Source: an uncultured Anaerolineae bacterium (GTDB lineage: Bacteria; Chloroflexota; Anaerolineae; Promineifilales; Promineifilaceae). From it: DNA of 64,000 bases. A program made the translations under genes and the position numbers. The number at the start of each line of letters is the position of its first letter. Within the stretch, counting starts at the first letter, position 1. The notes below the pieces were generated by a model. The model was not told the origin of the DNA. It did no database searches and worked only from the letters and a program-made list of their open reading frames with translations. Below, piece by piece: positions 47,355-55,973 of this stretch. The DNA lies in NCBI GenBank assembly GCA_905479495.1, contig CAJQMR010000011.1, forward strand, positions 124,001-188,000, given 5' to 3'.

Positions 47355-47437
47355 GTAAAAATCAACAGTTTTCGCAGATATAGCAGGTTTCTCTGTGTCT
47401 CCTCTGCGAAACTCTGTGTTCCTTATTTTTCAGAGGA

Positions 47438-48655
47438 GTGGGAACCATTACCACAAAGTACGATCTATTTTCCCCGAACTTCAAAGCAAATCCATTCCCC
47501 ACCTTTGCCCAAATGCGGCAAGATGACCCAATTTATGCCCATCGTTCCCCTGGCGGCGGCACAATTTGGTACATTACGCGGTTTGAAGATGTAACGGCCG
47601 TTCTCAAAGACACCGATCATTTTGTGAAAGATGTACGCAACACCTTGCCACCCGATGCCCAAAAACCGCGCAAAACTTCCCTTAATCGACTCATTAACGA
47701 AAATATGCTCTTTGCCGACCCGCCAGACCACACCCGGCTGCGGGCGCTGGTAAACCAGGCGTTCACGCCGCGCCGCGTGGAGCAGCTGGTTGAGCGTGTG
47801 CAGCACATTACTGACGAACTGCTGGCCGCCATTGCACCGGCGGCTGAAGCGGATCTCATTGCCAGCTTTGCCCTGCCGATGCCGGTACGCATCATTGCTG
47901 AGCTGCTGGGCATTCCGCCAGCGGACCAGGCGCAGGTGGCAGATTGGTCGCAGGCGATCATTTCGCCAGGCAGCCGGAATTTGAATTACAGCGCCCGCAA
48001 GCGCAAGGTGCGTGCCTTTGTGGCCTATTTGCAAGAAATGTTTGCCCTGCGTCAGCAAAAGCCGCAGGATGATTTGATTTCGGCCCTGGTGCAGGCGGAA
48101 GAGGCGGGTGAGCGGCTAAATGAAGCGGAGCTGTCTAGCATGGTGGCGCTGCTGCTGGTGACGGGGCATGAGACAACGGTGAATTTGCTGGGCAATGGGG
48201 CACTGGCCTTGCTGAACCATCCCGACCAGCTAACGATTTTGCGAGAGCGGCCGGAATTGTGGGAAACGGCCGTTGAAGAACTGCTCCGTTTTGATGGCCC
48301 GGTGGAAACCTCAACCACACGCTGGGTGCGAGAAGATTTTGAGTTTATGGGGCAGCAAATGCGGCGGGGTGATGTGGTGCGGGTGGTGCTGGCCTCCGCC
48401 AATCGGGACGCCAGTCAGTTTGCCCACCCAGACGTTTTAGACGTCACTTGCCCCGATAATCGGCATTTGGCCTTTGGTATGGGGATTCATTACTGTTTGG
48501 GCGCACCATTGGCCCGGCTGGAGGGTAAAATTGGGCTAAAAACGTTGTTCAATACCTTCCCTAGCTTGCGCCTGGCCATGCCTGCCGACCAGCTAGCATG
48601 GCGTTCTGGCGTCCTCTTCCGTGGTCTTAAACAACTCCCCGTTCGCATTCAGTAG
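47438..48655 (+). CDS. Cytochrome P450
   Basis: This is a 405-residue soluble bacterial P450. The I-helix oxygen-activation motif is LLLVTGHETTVNLL, the K-helix is EELLRFDGPVETSTTR, and the haem loop FGMGIHYCLGAPLARLE has the thiolate Cys353. It hydroxylates an unknown small molecule and needs ferredoxin partners, which I do not see nearby. The start is a GTG directly after CAGAGGA; the spacing is too short to be ideal, but the next codons (TITTKYDLFSPNF) match normal P450 N-termini. An intergenic hairpin-word region (47362-47432) lies before it. Confidence 0.92.
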   Translation: MGTITTKYDLFSPNFKANPFPTFAQMRQDDPIYAHRSPGGGTIWYITRFEDVTAVLKDTDHFVKDVRNTLPPDAQKPRKTSLNRLINENMLFADPPDHTRLRALVNQAFTPRRVEQLVERVQHITDELLAAIAPAAEADLIASFALPMPVRIIAELLGIPPADQAQVADWSQAIISPGSRNLNYSARKRKVRAFVAYLQEMFALRQQKPQDDLISALVQAEEAGERLNEAELSSMVALLLVTGHETTVNLLGNGALALLNHPDQLTILRERPELWETAVEELLRFDGPVETSTTRWVREDFEFMGQQMRRGDVVRVVLASANRDASQFAHPDVLDVTCPDNRHLAFGMGIHYCLGAPLARLEGKIGLKTLFNTFPSLRLAMPADQLAWRSGVLFRGLKQLPVRIQ

Positions 48656-48719
48656 AAAATGGGGCACAGATGGGTTTGTCTCAGGCTTTGTCCCAAAAAT
48701 TCTTCAGCTTGGCCCCTGG

Positions 48720-50903
48720 TTACTGTTCAATGGTGAGCCAGTAGGTGGCGGTTTCATTGGTAAAGGCCGTTTGTGGCATAATGACCAAAACGCCACCCCC
48801 TTTGCCAATGGGTACGGTCCATTGGCCTTGATTGTGTTCGTTTAAGGCCAGCGTGGTGACAGTGGGGTTGGGGCCTTCTTCAATGAGCAAAACGCTCCAT
48901 TTTTGCGGAATTTGCCAGCCGATTTGCACAAAGCCGTCTGCCTGCCACCCATCAGGGCCAGCGTCTACATTTGTTTCATAGCCCAGTTCAGGAATGGCAA
49001 TATCATCCAGGGCGAAGCCGCGCTCCGAGATGCCGCTGTCGGTGACGACGTCAAAGCGCACCTGCACGATTTGCCCGACGTAGCTGTTCAGGCTGACGGA
49101 TTGTTTGAGCCAGCCGTTATCCGCATCATTGCGGTCAGCAGAACGGCCGTTATAAGCTGGACCAAATTCGCCAGACGTGTAGTGGGTTGGCAGTAAAATC
49201 TCCCAGGTTTGTCCCCCATCGGCAGAAACAGAGACATAGGCGTAGTCGTAATCCTCTTCGAGTTCGTACCAGACGGCGTATTTCAGGGTGGCCTGATCGA
49301 TTCCTTCCCCGGTTAAGTCAAAGGTTGCGGTAAGCTGGGCGTTTGTATCGTCGATGCCAGGTGCATACCAGACTTGTTCGCCGCTGCGGGGTGGGCTGTC
49401 GAGAAGATCAACGGCCGTATCCCCCACAAAAGTAATCATCGTGTCGCCGCGCAAATCATTCAGATCGATGTAATGAACCCCAAACTGCTCCATCTCTTCC
49501 AGTCGCTCCAAAGCAGGTTCTTCCTGATCGAGCTTGGCCGCAATGTGTGGCTGGCGGATGTTGAGGGATTGATAGTAATACGGCCGTTCCGCATTGTCAT
49601 TGTCTAAATAGTTGGCCGCCGCCCAGGCCGCAGTGAACTGTTCCAACGTGGTGTCTGGCGCGTACCCTTGCAAAATGGCCCAGACGCTGGCCATGCCGTT
49701 GGCGGGATGCCGAACCCATTCTTGCGTCGCGGTCTCCCCCAGTTGCTCCCACAAATAAACTGAAAAAAGATAAGCGCCTGCATAATGAGCATAGACGCTC
49801 TCATCCTCATAATCCCAGCTGTTCAGGCGAATGTCGGGCTGCTCTAAATAATCAATGCTGGGCGCTGTGTCATCAAACCCTACATACAGTTCAGCCAGCT
49901 GCGAGAAGCCTTCATTGAGCCATACGGTTTCACTGGGGTCAAGATACCATTGGATAAGATGCTGCACCTCATGCACCAGCGTGCCGTAATATAAATTGCT
50001 GCCCAGCGACAGCTCATTCATGTTCATGTAGATGAGTTCCTGCTCGTTGGAGGTGTGAAAAAGTGAGGCAGGGTATTCATCTTCCATGTTGAAGCGGCCC
50101 AACTCGTCGTTTTCCCCGTTTTGCGCGTGCAGGACGGAAAAGTGGGGATCGCCATCTATGCCCGGCGTCCATACTTCGCCAAAAAGACGAACCAGCTGGG
50201 GATAAAAATTGTTCTCAAAACGGTCAGCGACTTTGATTAATTCCGCCTGATCCAAGGGCAAATCGTCCTCGACCCAAAAATAGACATGCTCTGTTACGAC
50301 CAGCAGCGTGGCCTCAATGCGGTCGGTGCCGTTGTAGAATTCTTTGCTGTCGCCTACGGCATATGTGCTGGTGGTGAGGGTGCGCGGGCCTAAATTATTG
50401 TTCCCCAGGCGTACGGCCGTTTCGAAATAATCGTTAGAAGGATAATTGCTACTGTACAAAAGGGTAAGATCCTCTGTGGCGCGATTGGGTAACGGCCGTT
50501 GATCGATTGCGTCGGGGATGATGGCATCGATCGTTGCGCTGACCACCGCTGCCTCAGCGGTCGCAGATGGTTCAGGGGTTACGGTAGCTAATTCATCTTT
50601 TGTGTCGGTGGGTTGTTCCGCAACAGCCGCCGTGGGGGTGATTCGGCCTTCGCGCCCGCCGCTGGGTTCGTTGGTAGGGTCCTCTTCGTTTGGTTCGGTA
50701 TCGCGGTGTTCCGGCGTGGCCGTTCCAAATTCCGACAAAATTGCGTCGCCGTATTCTACGTAGAGATAATACCCTGCGCCGATTGTCAGACAGCCGAGGC
50801 AAAGAAAAACAACCAGGCAGCCCCCCAGGATAATCCAGATGCGCCGATTGTTATTTGGCGTTGAAGTTGCAGGCGTGTAAGGTTCGTATTCGTTATAGCT
50901 CAT
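48720..50903 (-). CDS. Membrane-anchored HExxH metalloprotease-like protein
   Basis: This is a 727-residue protein with one N-terminal membrane segment (IILGGCLVVFLCLGCLTIGAGYYLYV, about 25-50) and a large outside part. The zinc-peptidase motif HEVQH (His311, Glu312, His315) is followed by WLNEGFSQLAE, a gluzincin-like third ligand. A C-terminal beta-sandwich (YVSVSADGGQTWEIL, VSLNSYVGQIVQVRFDVV) resembles the immune-inhibitor-A/MAM type. It may be a cell-bound exopeptidase. There is no clear Shine-Dalgarno sequence before the ATG. The gene is convergent with the P450 gene. Confidence 0.8.
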   Translation of the reverse strand: MSYNEYEPYTPATSTPNNNRRIWIILGGCLVVFLCLGCLTIGAGYYLYVEYGDAILSEFGTATPEHRDTEPNEEDPTNEPSGGREGRITPTAAVAEQPTDTKDELATVTPEPSATAEAAVVSATIDAIIPDAIDQRPLPNRATEDLTLLYSSNYPSNDYFETAVRLGNNNLGPRTLTTSTYAVGDSKEFYNGTDRIEATLLVVTEHVYFWVEDDLPLDQAELIKVADRFENNFYPQLVRLFGEVWTPGIDGDPHFSVLHAQNGENDELGRFNMEDEYPASLFHTSNEQELIYMNMNELSLGSNLYYGTLVHEVQHLIQWYLDPSETVWLNEGFSQLAELYVGFDDTAPSIDYLEQPDIRLNSWDYEDESVYAHYAGAYLFSVYLWEQLGETATQEWVRHPANGMASVWAILQGYAPDTTLEQFTAAWAAANYLDNDNAERPYYYQSLNIRQPHIAAKLDQEEPALERLEEMEQFGVHYIDLNDLRGDTMITFVGDTAVDLLDSPPRSGEQVWYAPGIDDTNAQLTATFDLTGEGIDQATLKYAVWYELEEDYDYAYVSVSADGGQTWEILLPTHYTSGEFGPAYNGRSADRNDADNGWLKQSVSLNSYVGQIVQVRFDVVTDSGISERGFALDDIAIPELGYETNVDAGPDGWQADGFVQIGWQIPQKWSVLLIEEGPNPTVTTLALNEHNQGQWTVPIGKGGGVLVIMPQTAFTNETATYWLTIEQ

Positions 50904-51296
50904 AATTTATTGAAAATTGAATTTGATAAGCAGACATTAGGATAACAATCTCAGCCTGGTTGTCCATAGGAAATTACCACTTTTCTGGTTGATTCTCATC
51001 TTAATTCGGGGCTGGCGCTGGCGTCAAGGAAAAACCCTGGATGAGAAACGGCCGTTTATCCCTCCGAGGTCAGTTGGCATTTGGCAGCAGGCGGGGATAA
51101 TCGGTCTCCGGGCGCAACTCATACCGTTCGCCTGGGTTTTGTACTGTGGGAAAAGGCAGCTAAGTAATCGGCAACCAGGAATTCATATTGAAATCAGTGT
51201 TGATGTTGCCGATTCCTCAAGGAAAATGCACGCATCCACGTCATTTATTTTGGAAAACTCTATGCATTTTACCGATCAGCCGCTTAAGGAATTATT
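50904..51296. other. Divergent intergenic region, no supported gene
   Basis: It holds the upstream regions of the HExxH gene (minus) and the FabH gene (plus), plus one intergenic ACGGCCGT (51048-51055). A plus-strand frame at 50989-51300 (103 codons) has no recognisable domain, signal or ribosome binding site and is not called. Confidence 0.5.
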
Positions 51297-52454
51297 ATGA
51301 AATACGCACATATTGTGGGATGGGGCAGCTTCCGTCCCGACAAAATTTTAACCAATAACGATCTGGCACGCATCGTCGATACATCCGACGAGTGGATTTA
51401 TTCGCGCACCGGCATTCGCGAACGGCGTATTGCCAGCGAAAAAGAGACAACCGCAACATTGGCGTTTGAAGCCGCTGCCCGTGCCCTCCTCCGGGCCGAC
51501 TTGCATCCTTCGCAGGTGGAGCTCATCATTGTGGCCACCTCCACACCGGAATACATTTTTCCCTCCACCGCGTGCCGCGTGCAGGATTATTTGGGGGCCA
51601 CCAAAGCTGGTGCGTTTGACTTGAGCGCCGCCTGTTCTGGCTTTGTTTATGGTTTGAGCATGGCTGCCCAAGCGATCCAGACAGGGTCGGTGCGGAATGC
51701 GGTGGTCATTGGCGCAGAAACGATGTCGCGCGTGATGGATTGGCAAGATCGCAGCACCTGCATTTTGTTTGGCGATGGCGCTGGGGCAGTGGTGCTAAAA
51801 GGTAGTTCCGTGCCGGGTGGAGTGATGGCTTCCACACTGCGCTCTGATGGGTCTGGGGGAGATTTGCTGAGCCTGCCTGCTGTCTATCACAATCCCATGC
51901 CCATGTTGGGGGCGGAATATATGCAAAATGGCCATTCGAAAAACACGCTGGCGATGAACGGCCGTCAGGTGTACCGTTTTGCCACCCAAGTCATTGCTTC
52001 TTCTATTGAGGAAACCATTGCCAAGGCTGACCTCACCATTGACGATATTGCCCTCATTGTGCCGCACCAGGCCAACGTGCGCATCATTGAGACGGCGGCC
52101 AAGCGGTTAAAAATCTCCCCAGACCGCTTCTTCATGAATGTGGATTTAATGGGCAACACGTCGGCTGCTTCCATTCCGATAGCGTTGTGTGATGCGGTCC
52201 ACGACGGCCGTTTGCGCCCCGATGACAATGTGGTGTTTGTAGGTTTTGGCGGGGGGCTGACCTGGGCGGCTTCTGTGGTTAAGTGGAACGTTACCCCGCC
52301 GGAAGTTTCGCTGCCCCGCCGAGAATGGCGGCGTGCCCGCTACATTGTGGCGCGCGGGCGCTCGCAGCTAAAGAAGTGGCGGCGTCGGATCATTGATCGC
52401 GTGTCTTCATCCCCCACACCCCATGCGAGGTTGCACGATGCAGATAAAAAATAG
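51297..52454 (+). CDS. fabH: 3-oxoacyl-ACP synthase III (FabH-like) with C-terminal extension
   Basis: This is a 385-residue thiolase-fold synthase that starts fatty-acid or related acyl chains. The triad is complete: Cys113 (LSAACSGF), His257 (VPHQAN) and Asn287 (MGNTSAAS). The N-terminal DEWIYSRTGIRERR is canonical. The family is usually about 320-335 residues; this one has about 50 extra C-terminal residues rich in Arg/Lys. No other fatty-acid gene is adjacent, so a specialised role is possible. AAGGAATTATT precedes the ATG. The 3' end overlaps the next membrane-protein gene by 17 bases. Confidence 0.92.
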   Translation: MKYAHIVGWGSFRPDKILTNNDLARIVDTSDEWIYSRTGIRERRIASEKETTATLAFEAAARALLRADLHPSQVELIIVATSTPEYIFPSTACRVQDYLGATKAGAFDLSAACSGFVYGLSMAAQAIQTGSVRNAVVIGAETMSRVMDWQDRSTCILFGDGAGAVVLKGSSVPGGVMASTLRSDGSGGDLLSLPAVYHNPMPMLGAEYMQNGHSKNTLAMNGRQVYRFATQVIASSIEETIAKADLTIDDIALIVPHQANVRIIETAAKRLKISPDRFFMNVDLMGNTSAASIPIALCDAVHDGRLRPDDNVVFVGFGGGLTWAASVVKWNVTPPEVSLPRREWRRARYIVARGRSQLKKWRRRIIDRVSSSPTPHARLHDADKK

Positions 52455-53064
52455 CGAGAAGCGGCCAGCGCAGCCCGCCTGGCATTGGGGGTTGCCCCTT
52501 GTTTTGCTACTGGGCGTTGCCTTGATGATTGCTTTTGCCCCAGAGGAACGCATGTTGGGCAGCGGGATTCGCTCGGTTTACCTGCATGTGGGGCTGATTT
52601 GGACGGGGCTGTTTGGCTTTGGCGTAACGGCCGTTTTAGGGATTGGTGTTTTGCTTACCAAAAAACCGCTCTGGCAGCGCTGGTTGGCCATGGTGAGTTG
52701 GGTAGCGCTTGGTTTTTACGCAGCGGGCGTTTTCATGAGCATGGTTGCCTCAGCCGATAACTGGGGGGCTGTGTTTTTGCAGGAACCGCGTATGGCAGCC
52801 TCACTAAATGGGTTGGCCATTGCGACGATTGTGCTGGTTGTGGGGAGTTGGCAGCCGTGGCCTCGTTTACGGGGGGCAATGGCGGCCAGCATCATTTTTG
52901 TGCTGCTGTGGCTCAACTTGCGGGCAGAACTGGTGCTGCATCCCCGAAACCCCATCACCAATTCTGGGGCGACGCCGATTCAACTCACCTTCCTGACGGT
53001 AACAGTCTTGTTTGTTTTGCTGGCTACCTGGCTGGTTTGGTTTCTGCGCCAACGAACAGAGTAG
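52438..53064 (+). CDS. Polytopic membrane protein, divergent CcmC/CcsA-like
   Basis: This is a 208-residue protein with about six membrane segments. It shows a haem-handling layout like CcmC: a His in SVYLHVGLIW near the start of an early helix, a central DNWGAVFLQEPRMAA where CcmC has its WGxxWxWDxR loop, and a second external His in ELVLHPRNPI. The tryptophan-rich motif is degenerate, so this is a weak match. If right, it could aid haem delivery for the multihaem cytochromes. The ATG at 52438 (GAGG upstream) overlaps the end of fabH. Confidence 0.55.
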   Translation: MQIKNSEKRPAQPAWHWGLPLVLLLGVALMIAFAPEERMLGSGIRSVYLHVGLIWTGLFGFGVTAVLGIGVLLTKKPLWQRWLAMVSWVALGFYAAGVFMSMVASADNWGAVFLQEPRMAASLNGLAIATIVLVVGSWQPWPRLRGAMAASIIFVLLWLNLRAELVLHPRNPITNSGATPIQLTFLTVTVLFVLLATWLVWFLRQRTE

Positions 53065-53086
53065 AGCAAGTTAGTGAGACTGGCCA

Positions 53087-53142
53087 TTTAGTAATTGAGT
53101 AATTGGGTAAGTAGGTAATTGCTCAATTACTCAATTACTAAA
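53087..53142. repeat. Intergenic 19-bp perfect hairpin (ATTACTCAATTAC words)
   Basis: The arms 53087-53105 and 53124-53142 are exact complements with an 18-base loop. Both arms consist of repeated 'AATTACT/AGTAATT' words. It lies between convergent genes and lacks a T-run. Confidence 0.85.
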
Positions 53143-53157
53143 TTACCAAATCGTTAT

Positions 53158-53808
53158 TCAGCTGGTTTTGACGGCCGTTCCAATTTGCTTCAGAATTTCC
53201 TCTTCGTCTACTACCCCTTCCATATGCACACGGCCGTTTAGCACCATGTGCGGCAAATAATTAAGCGAGTAGCGGTCTACGGCCGTGGGAAACTGATCGG
53301 CCATGATGAGAAAGGTGCGAATGTTTTCATTCACGACGGCCATGTTAAACAGCGGCTGGGCCATCAGCGCCCCGGCTTCATTATCTGCTGCGCTGAACAG
53401 CTCGATGGTGACCGGCTGGCCGAGCTGCTTGAGCTTGATGCGGGTCATCGCTTCCAACGTCATCCCCCGAAACGAGACGGCCTGAACGGCCGTTACAAAC
53501 GAAGTCATCGCATAGCCATTGGGCAAACCAATGAGCCGCAGGCCAAAGTCGGTCCATTCCTCGGCCGGACCACCCATCACGCCCAGCACCGGATAAAAAT
53601 CATAGTTGATGCGCCGGGGCAGCACCTGATAGGTAAGCTGATCAAATCGATCAACGAGGCTTTGCAGGAGAACGGCCGTTTCTTTTTCAGCCTCACTCTC
53701 CGCCGGATCGCCCCACATGATGATGTGTACCGGTTCTGGCAGGTTTTCAAATAAAGCAGGCAACTGTGCCCAGGTTTCGTCGTCAAAAGGGTGGGAGATG
53801 TCATTCAT
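53158..53808 (-). CDS. PDO-like thioredoxin-fold protein lacking the CxxC motif
   Basis: This is a 216-residue protein that looks like the two-thioredoxin-fold protein disulfide oxidoreductases and the AhpF N-terminal domain. Unit one contains FYPVLGVMGG and GLRLIGLPNGYAMTSFVTAV, and unit two begins VTIELFSAADNEAG. The usual CPYC after 'IELF' is replaced by SAADNE, and I find no Cys pair in either unit, so it cannot do dithiol chemistry. A cis-Pro turn (NYLPHMVLNGR) is kept. It may be a scaffold or binding protein. It is the last gene of the minus-strand run. Confidence 0.7.
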   Translation of the reverse strand: MNDISHPFDDETWAQLPALFENLPEPVHIIMWGDPAESEAEKETAVLLQSLVDRFDQLTYQVLPRRINYDFYPVLGVMGGPAEEWTDFGLRLIGLPNGYAMTSFVTAVQAVSFRGMTLEAMTRIKLKQLGQPVTIELFSAADNEAGALMAQPLFNMAVVNENIRTFLIMADQFPTAVDRYSLNYLPHMVLNGRVHMEGVVDEEEILKQIGTAVKTS

Positions 53809-53907
53809 GCCGCGTATTCTACTGGGAAACGGCCGTTTTACACAGAGGGTGTGTTAGAATACGGCCGTAAGCACAACACCAAATTAGAGAACAAATTGAG
53901 ATCGGCC

Positions 53908-54453
53908 CTAACCTTGCAGCTCAGCCCGGTGCAGTGGCACGTGTCGCTCGCCGTTGTCGTGCAGCAGGGTGAGGTTGGTGACCTGGAGTTCCCAGGCGAG
54001 GGATTGGCTGTTGAGCCAGGTAACAATTGGCCCTAGACTTTCGCGGGTGATGTCGCTGTGGCCCAGGGTGATGTGGGGGAACCAGTTGGAGGCGGCGTAA
54101 TAGGCTGACTCAGGCGCGCTGCCCTGGGCCATGTTTTGTAGGCGCGGCCAGAGGATGTTGTGCAACGTTTGCAGTTCCGGCGTGCGCGCTACGGGCAAAT
54201 AAACCACCGGCTTTTCACCGGGGAAGATACCGATGCCGGTCGTTTTAGTAATGAAGGGTGGGGTGGAAACGGCCGTTTCTACCAAAACCTGCTTGAGCGC
54301 CTCCAAATCATATTCAGGTGAAATGTGATAGCTAAAGTGGGGAACGGCCGTAGCCTTGGGACTTCCCACGCCAAACCGCTGTTTTAAGCCCTGCCAAAGC
54401 TGCTCCACCCGCGCATAATGCGGCTCCGTTAGTACAGTGACAACGCCGTGCAT
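53908..54453 (-). CDS. 2'-5' RNA ligase/2H phosphoesterase family protein
   Basis: This is a 181-residue protein with the two-histidine phosphoesterase layout. The second motif, PHITLGHSD, is canonical (HxTL). The first, PHFSYHI, is altered (HxSY). These enzymes act on cyclic phosphate or 2'-5' RNA linkages. AGGAGCTTTG lies before the ATG at 54453. It follows the SHOCT-like gene within a few bases (54462), so the two are cotranscribed. Confidence 0.8.
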   Translation of the reverse strand: MHGVVTVLTEPHYARVEQLWQGLKQRFGVGSPKATAVPHFSYHISPEYDLEALKQVLVETAVSTPPFITKTTGIGIFPGEKPVVYLPVARTPELQTLHNILWPRLQNMAQGSAPESAYYAASNWFPHITLGHSDITRESLGPIVTWLNSQSLAWELQVTNLTLLHDNGERHVPLHRAELQG

Positions 54454-54461
54454 CAAAGCTC

Positions 54462-54845
54462 CTATTCTACAAAGATTTCGACGCGCTCTCCCGATTCTTC
54501 ATCGGTGACGTCGATGACTTTGCCTTGCTGACCGCTGCGAATTGTGGCGATCATCTCTTGCAGCTTGCCTTCTTCCATGTCGGGCACAAAACGCGCGCCC
54601 ATTTTTAACCCCACGTTGACCAGGCCAAAGGGAATGTTCACATTGACCTTGTTGCGGCCGCTAATCGTGTCGGTGACACGCACGCGGAACCAGCGTGGAT
54701 TGCTGGCACCACCTTTTAGGGGCGGTGTGGGCGCACTATTTTTGTCTTTGCCCAAAGCACGGAGCAGTTCAGCACCATCGGCGGCGCTGATCTTGCCTTC
54801 TTCGATCATTTTTAAGATTTGCATACGTTCTTCTGCGGATGCCAT
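54462..54845 (-). CDS. SHOCT-like domain protein (small stress-module protein 1)
   Basis: This is a 127-residue protein. The N-terminal helical hairpin ERMQILKMIEEGKISAADGA is the SHOCT-like module of the YvlB/LiaX type. A Pro-rich linker follows, then a beta domain starting WFRVRVTDTISGRNKV-NVNIP and ending in an acidic E-S-G-E-R-V-E-I-F-V-E. The protein at 60830 has the same layout and nearly the same words; the one at 56939 has the beta part only. No signal peptide is seen. GAGGAATATC precedes the ATG. Confidence 0.8.
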   Translation of the reverse strand: MASAEERMQILKMIEEGKISAADGAELLRALGKDKNSAPTPPLKGGASNPRWFRVRVTDTISGRNKVNVNIPFGLVNVGLKMGARFVPDMEEGKLQEMIATIRSGQQGKVIDVTDEESGERVEIFVE

Positions 54846-54880
54846 GATATTCCTCTATGATTTTAGTTTGTTAGTTGCCA

Positions 54881-54927
54881 GTGGTTAGTTTGATTGCATC
54901 GACTGGTGACCACTAACCGCTAACCAC
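54881..54927. repeat. Intergenic inverted repeat (GGTTAG words)
   Basis: GTGGTTAG (54881-54888) pairs with CTAACCAC (54920-54927), with further imperfect pairing of 'TTAGTTGCCAG' and 'CCACCAGCTA'. It lies in the gap between the GNAT and SHOCT-like genes. Confidence 0.55.
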
Positions 54928-54933
54928 CAGCTA

Positions 54934-55920
54934 CTATGGTAGATTCAGCCGCATGTGCGTCAAGGTGCGGCGCGGCTGAAAATTCGCTTCTTGCAGCAGA
55001 GCATTTACCAGTTCGTCATCGTCAGGATGATTGATTTGCACATTGCGGCGTGGTAAATATTGCAACCGCCGGATTAGTTTGGCCAGCAACGGCCGTTCCA
55101 ACCGACCCTGCCATGCGGGATGAACCCGAAGCGATGCCTCATAGGACCGTCCCCACTCTGAAGCGAGACTGGCCAGCCCGACCAACTGCGTTTTCCCACT
55201 AATGGCGACCCATGCTTCAGCGTGACGGCCGTTCAAAAAGTTCATCACCTTGACCCAAAGACCATTCTTGTACGCATCCTGCTTTAGCTGTTCTGGCCAA
55301 TGCAAATCTGCGTGCAATGCTTGCTGATCCAGAGCATAAGCGGCTTTCCACTCGTGCCGCTTCAGCTCCCGAATCGGTGGCCCAACGGTATCCAGGTTCA
55401 GCTCCAGGCGGCGCAGCCGGGAAGCCGAGGCTGTCCAATGGGTCATGCTGCCAATCGTGGTGTAATGAAGCGCATTGTAAAGTTCGATGGCCGCGTAATT
55501 TTGCTTCACCACCTGCAAAAGAATCTGGTTCCCTTGCCGCTGCCGCACCAGATTTTCTACCTGCTGCATCAGTAGCCGGGCAATGCCCCGCCGCCGAAAT
55601 TCAGGATGAACGGCCACGTTTACGACCAGGAATCGTCCGGGCATTTCTGTGGTTAGGACCGTCACGTTACCTACGATACGGCCGTTTTCTTCCCACACAA
55701 AGCCCAACGACAACTTGGCCGCCGCTGGATTCAATCGCCACAATATAGCGGGCGATTGAGCCATGTTTGACGTGCCAGCAAACATTTTGCGCCCCTCTGC
55801 GTCCAGAGAAGCGCCAAACACCAATTCCAGCAACTTCAAAATCCCCGGAATATCGGTGTTCATATTAATCGGTCGCGGCCCGTTTTTCGATTGGTCCTGC
55901 GAGGGTGCGGTAACAATCAT
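54934..55920 (-). CDS. GNAT family N-acetyltransferase
   Basis: This is a 328-residue protein. The first GNAT domain (about 20-165) has the acetyl-CoA loop HPEFRRRGIARLLMQQVE, and FLVVNVAVHP before it. The second half looks like a degenerate acetyltransferase fold (RVHPAWQGRLERPLLAKLIRRL). The substrate is unknown. The start codon is uncertain: ATG 55920 lacks a good ribosome binding site, and an ATG 19 codons in (NMNTDIPG) is an alternative. It sits inside the SHOCT/ABC gene run. Confidence 0.82.
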   Translation of the reverse strand: MIVTAPSQDQSKNGPRPINMNTDIPGILKLLELVFGASLDAEGRKMFAGTSNMAQSPAILWRLNPAAAKLSLGFVWEENGRIVGNVTVLTTEMPGRFLVVNVAVHPEFRRRGIARLLMQQVENLVRQRQGNQILLQVVKQNYAAIELYNALHYTTIGSMTHWTASASRLRRLELNLDTVGPPIRELKRHEWKAAYALDQQALHADLHWPEQLKQDAYKNGLWVKVMNFLNGRHAEAWVAISGKTQLVGLASLASEWGRSYEASLRVHPAWQGRLERPLLAKLIRRLQYLPRRNVQINHPDDDELVNALLQEANFQPRRTLTHMRLNLP

Positions 55921-55973
55921 AAAGGTATGTGAGTTTTGGGGTATGCAAGAAGCATACCCGCTGCTTGCATACT

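Noticed and set aside
50989..51300. 103-codon plus-strand frame upstream of fabH
   Set aside because: No domain, no ribosome binding site, and it runs into the fabH ATG; treated as intergenic.
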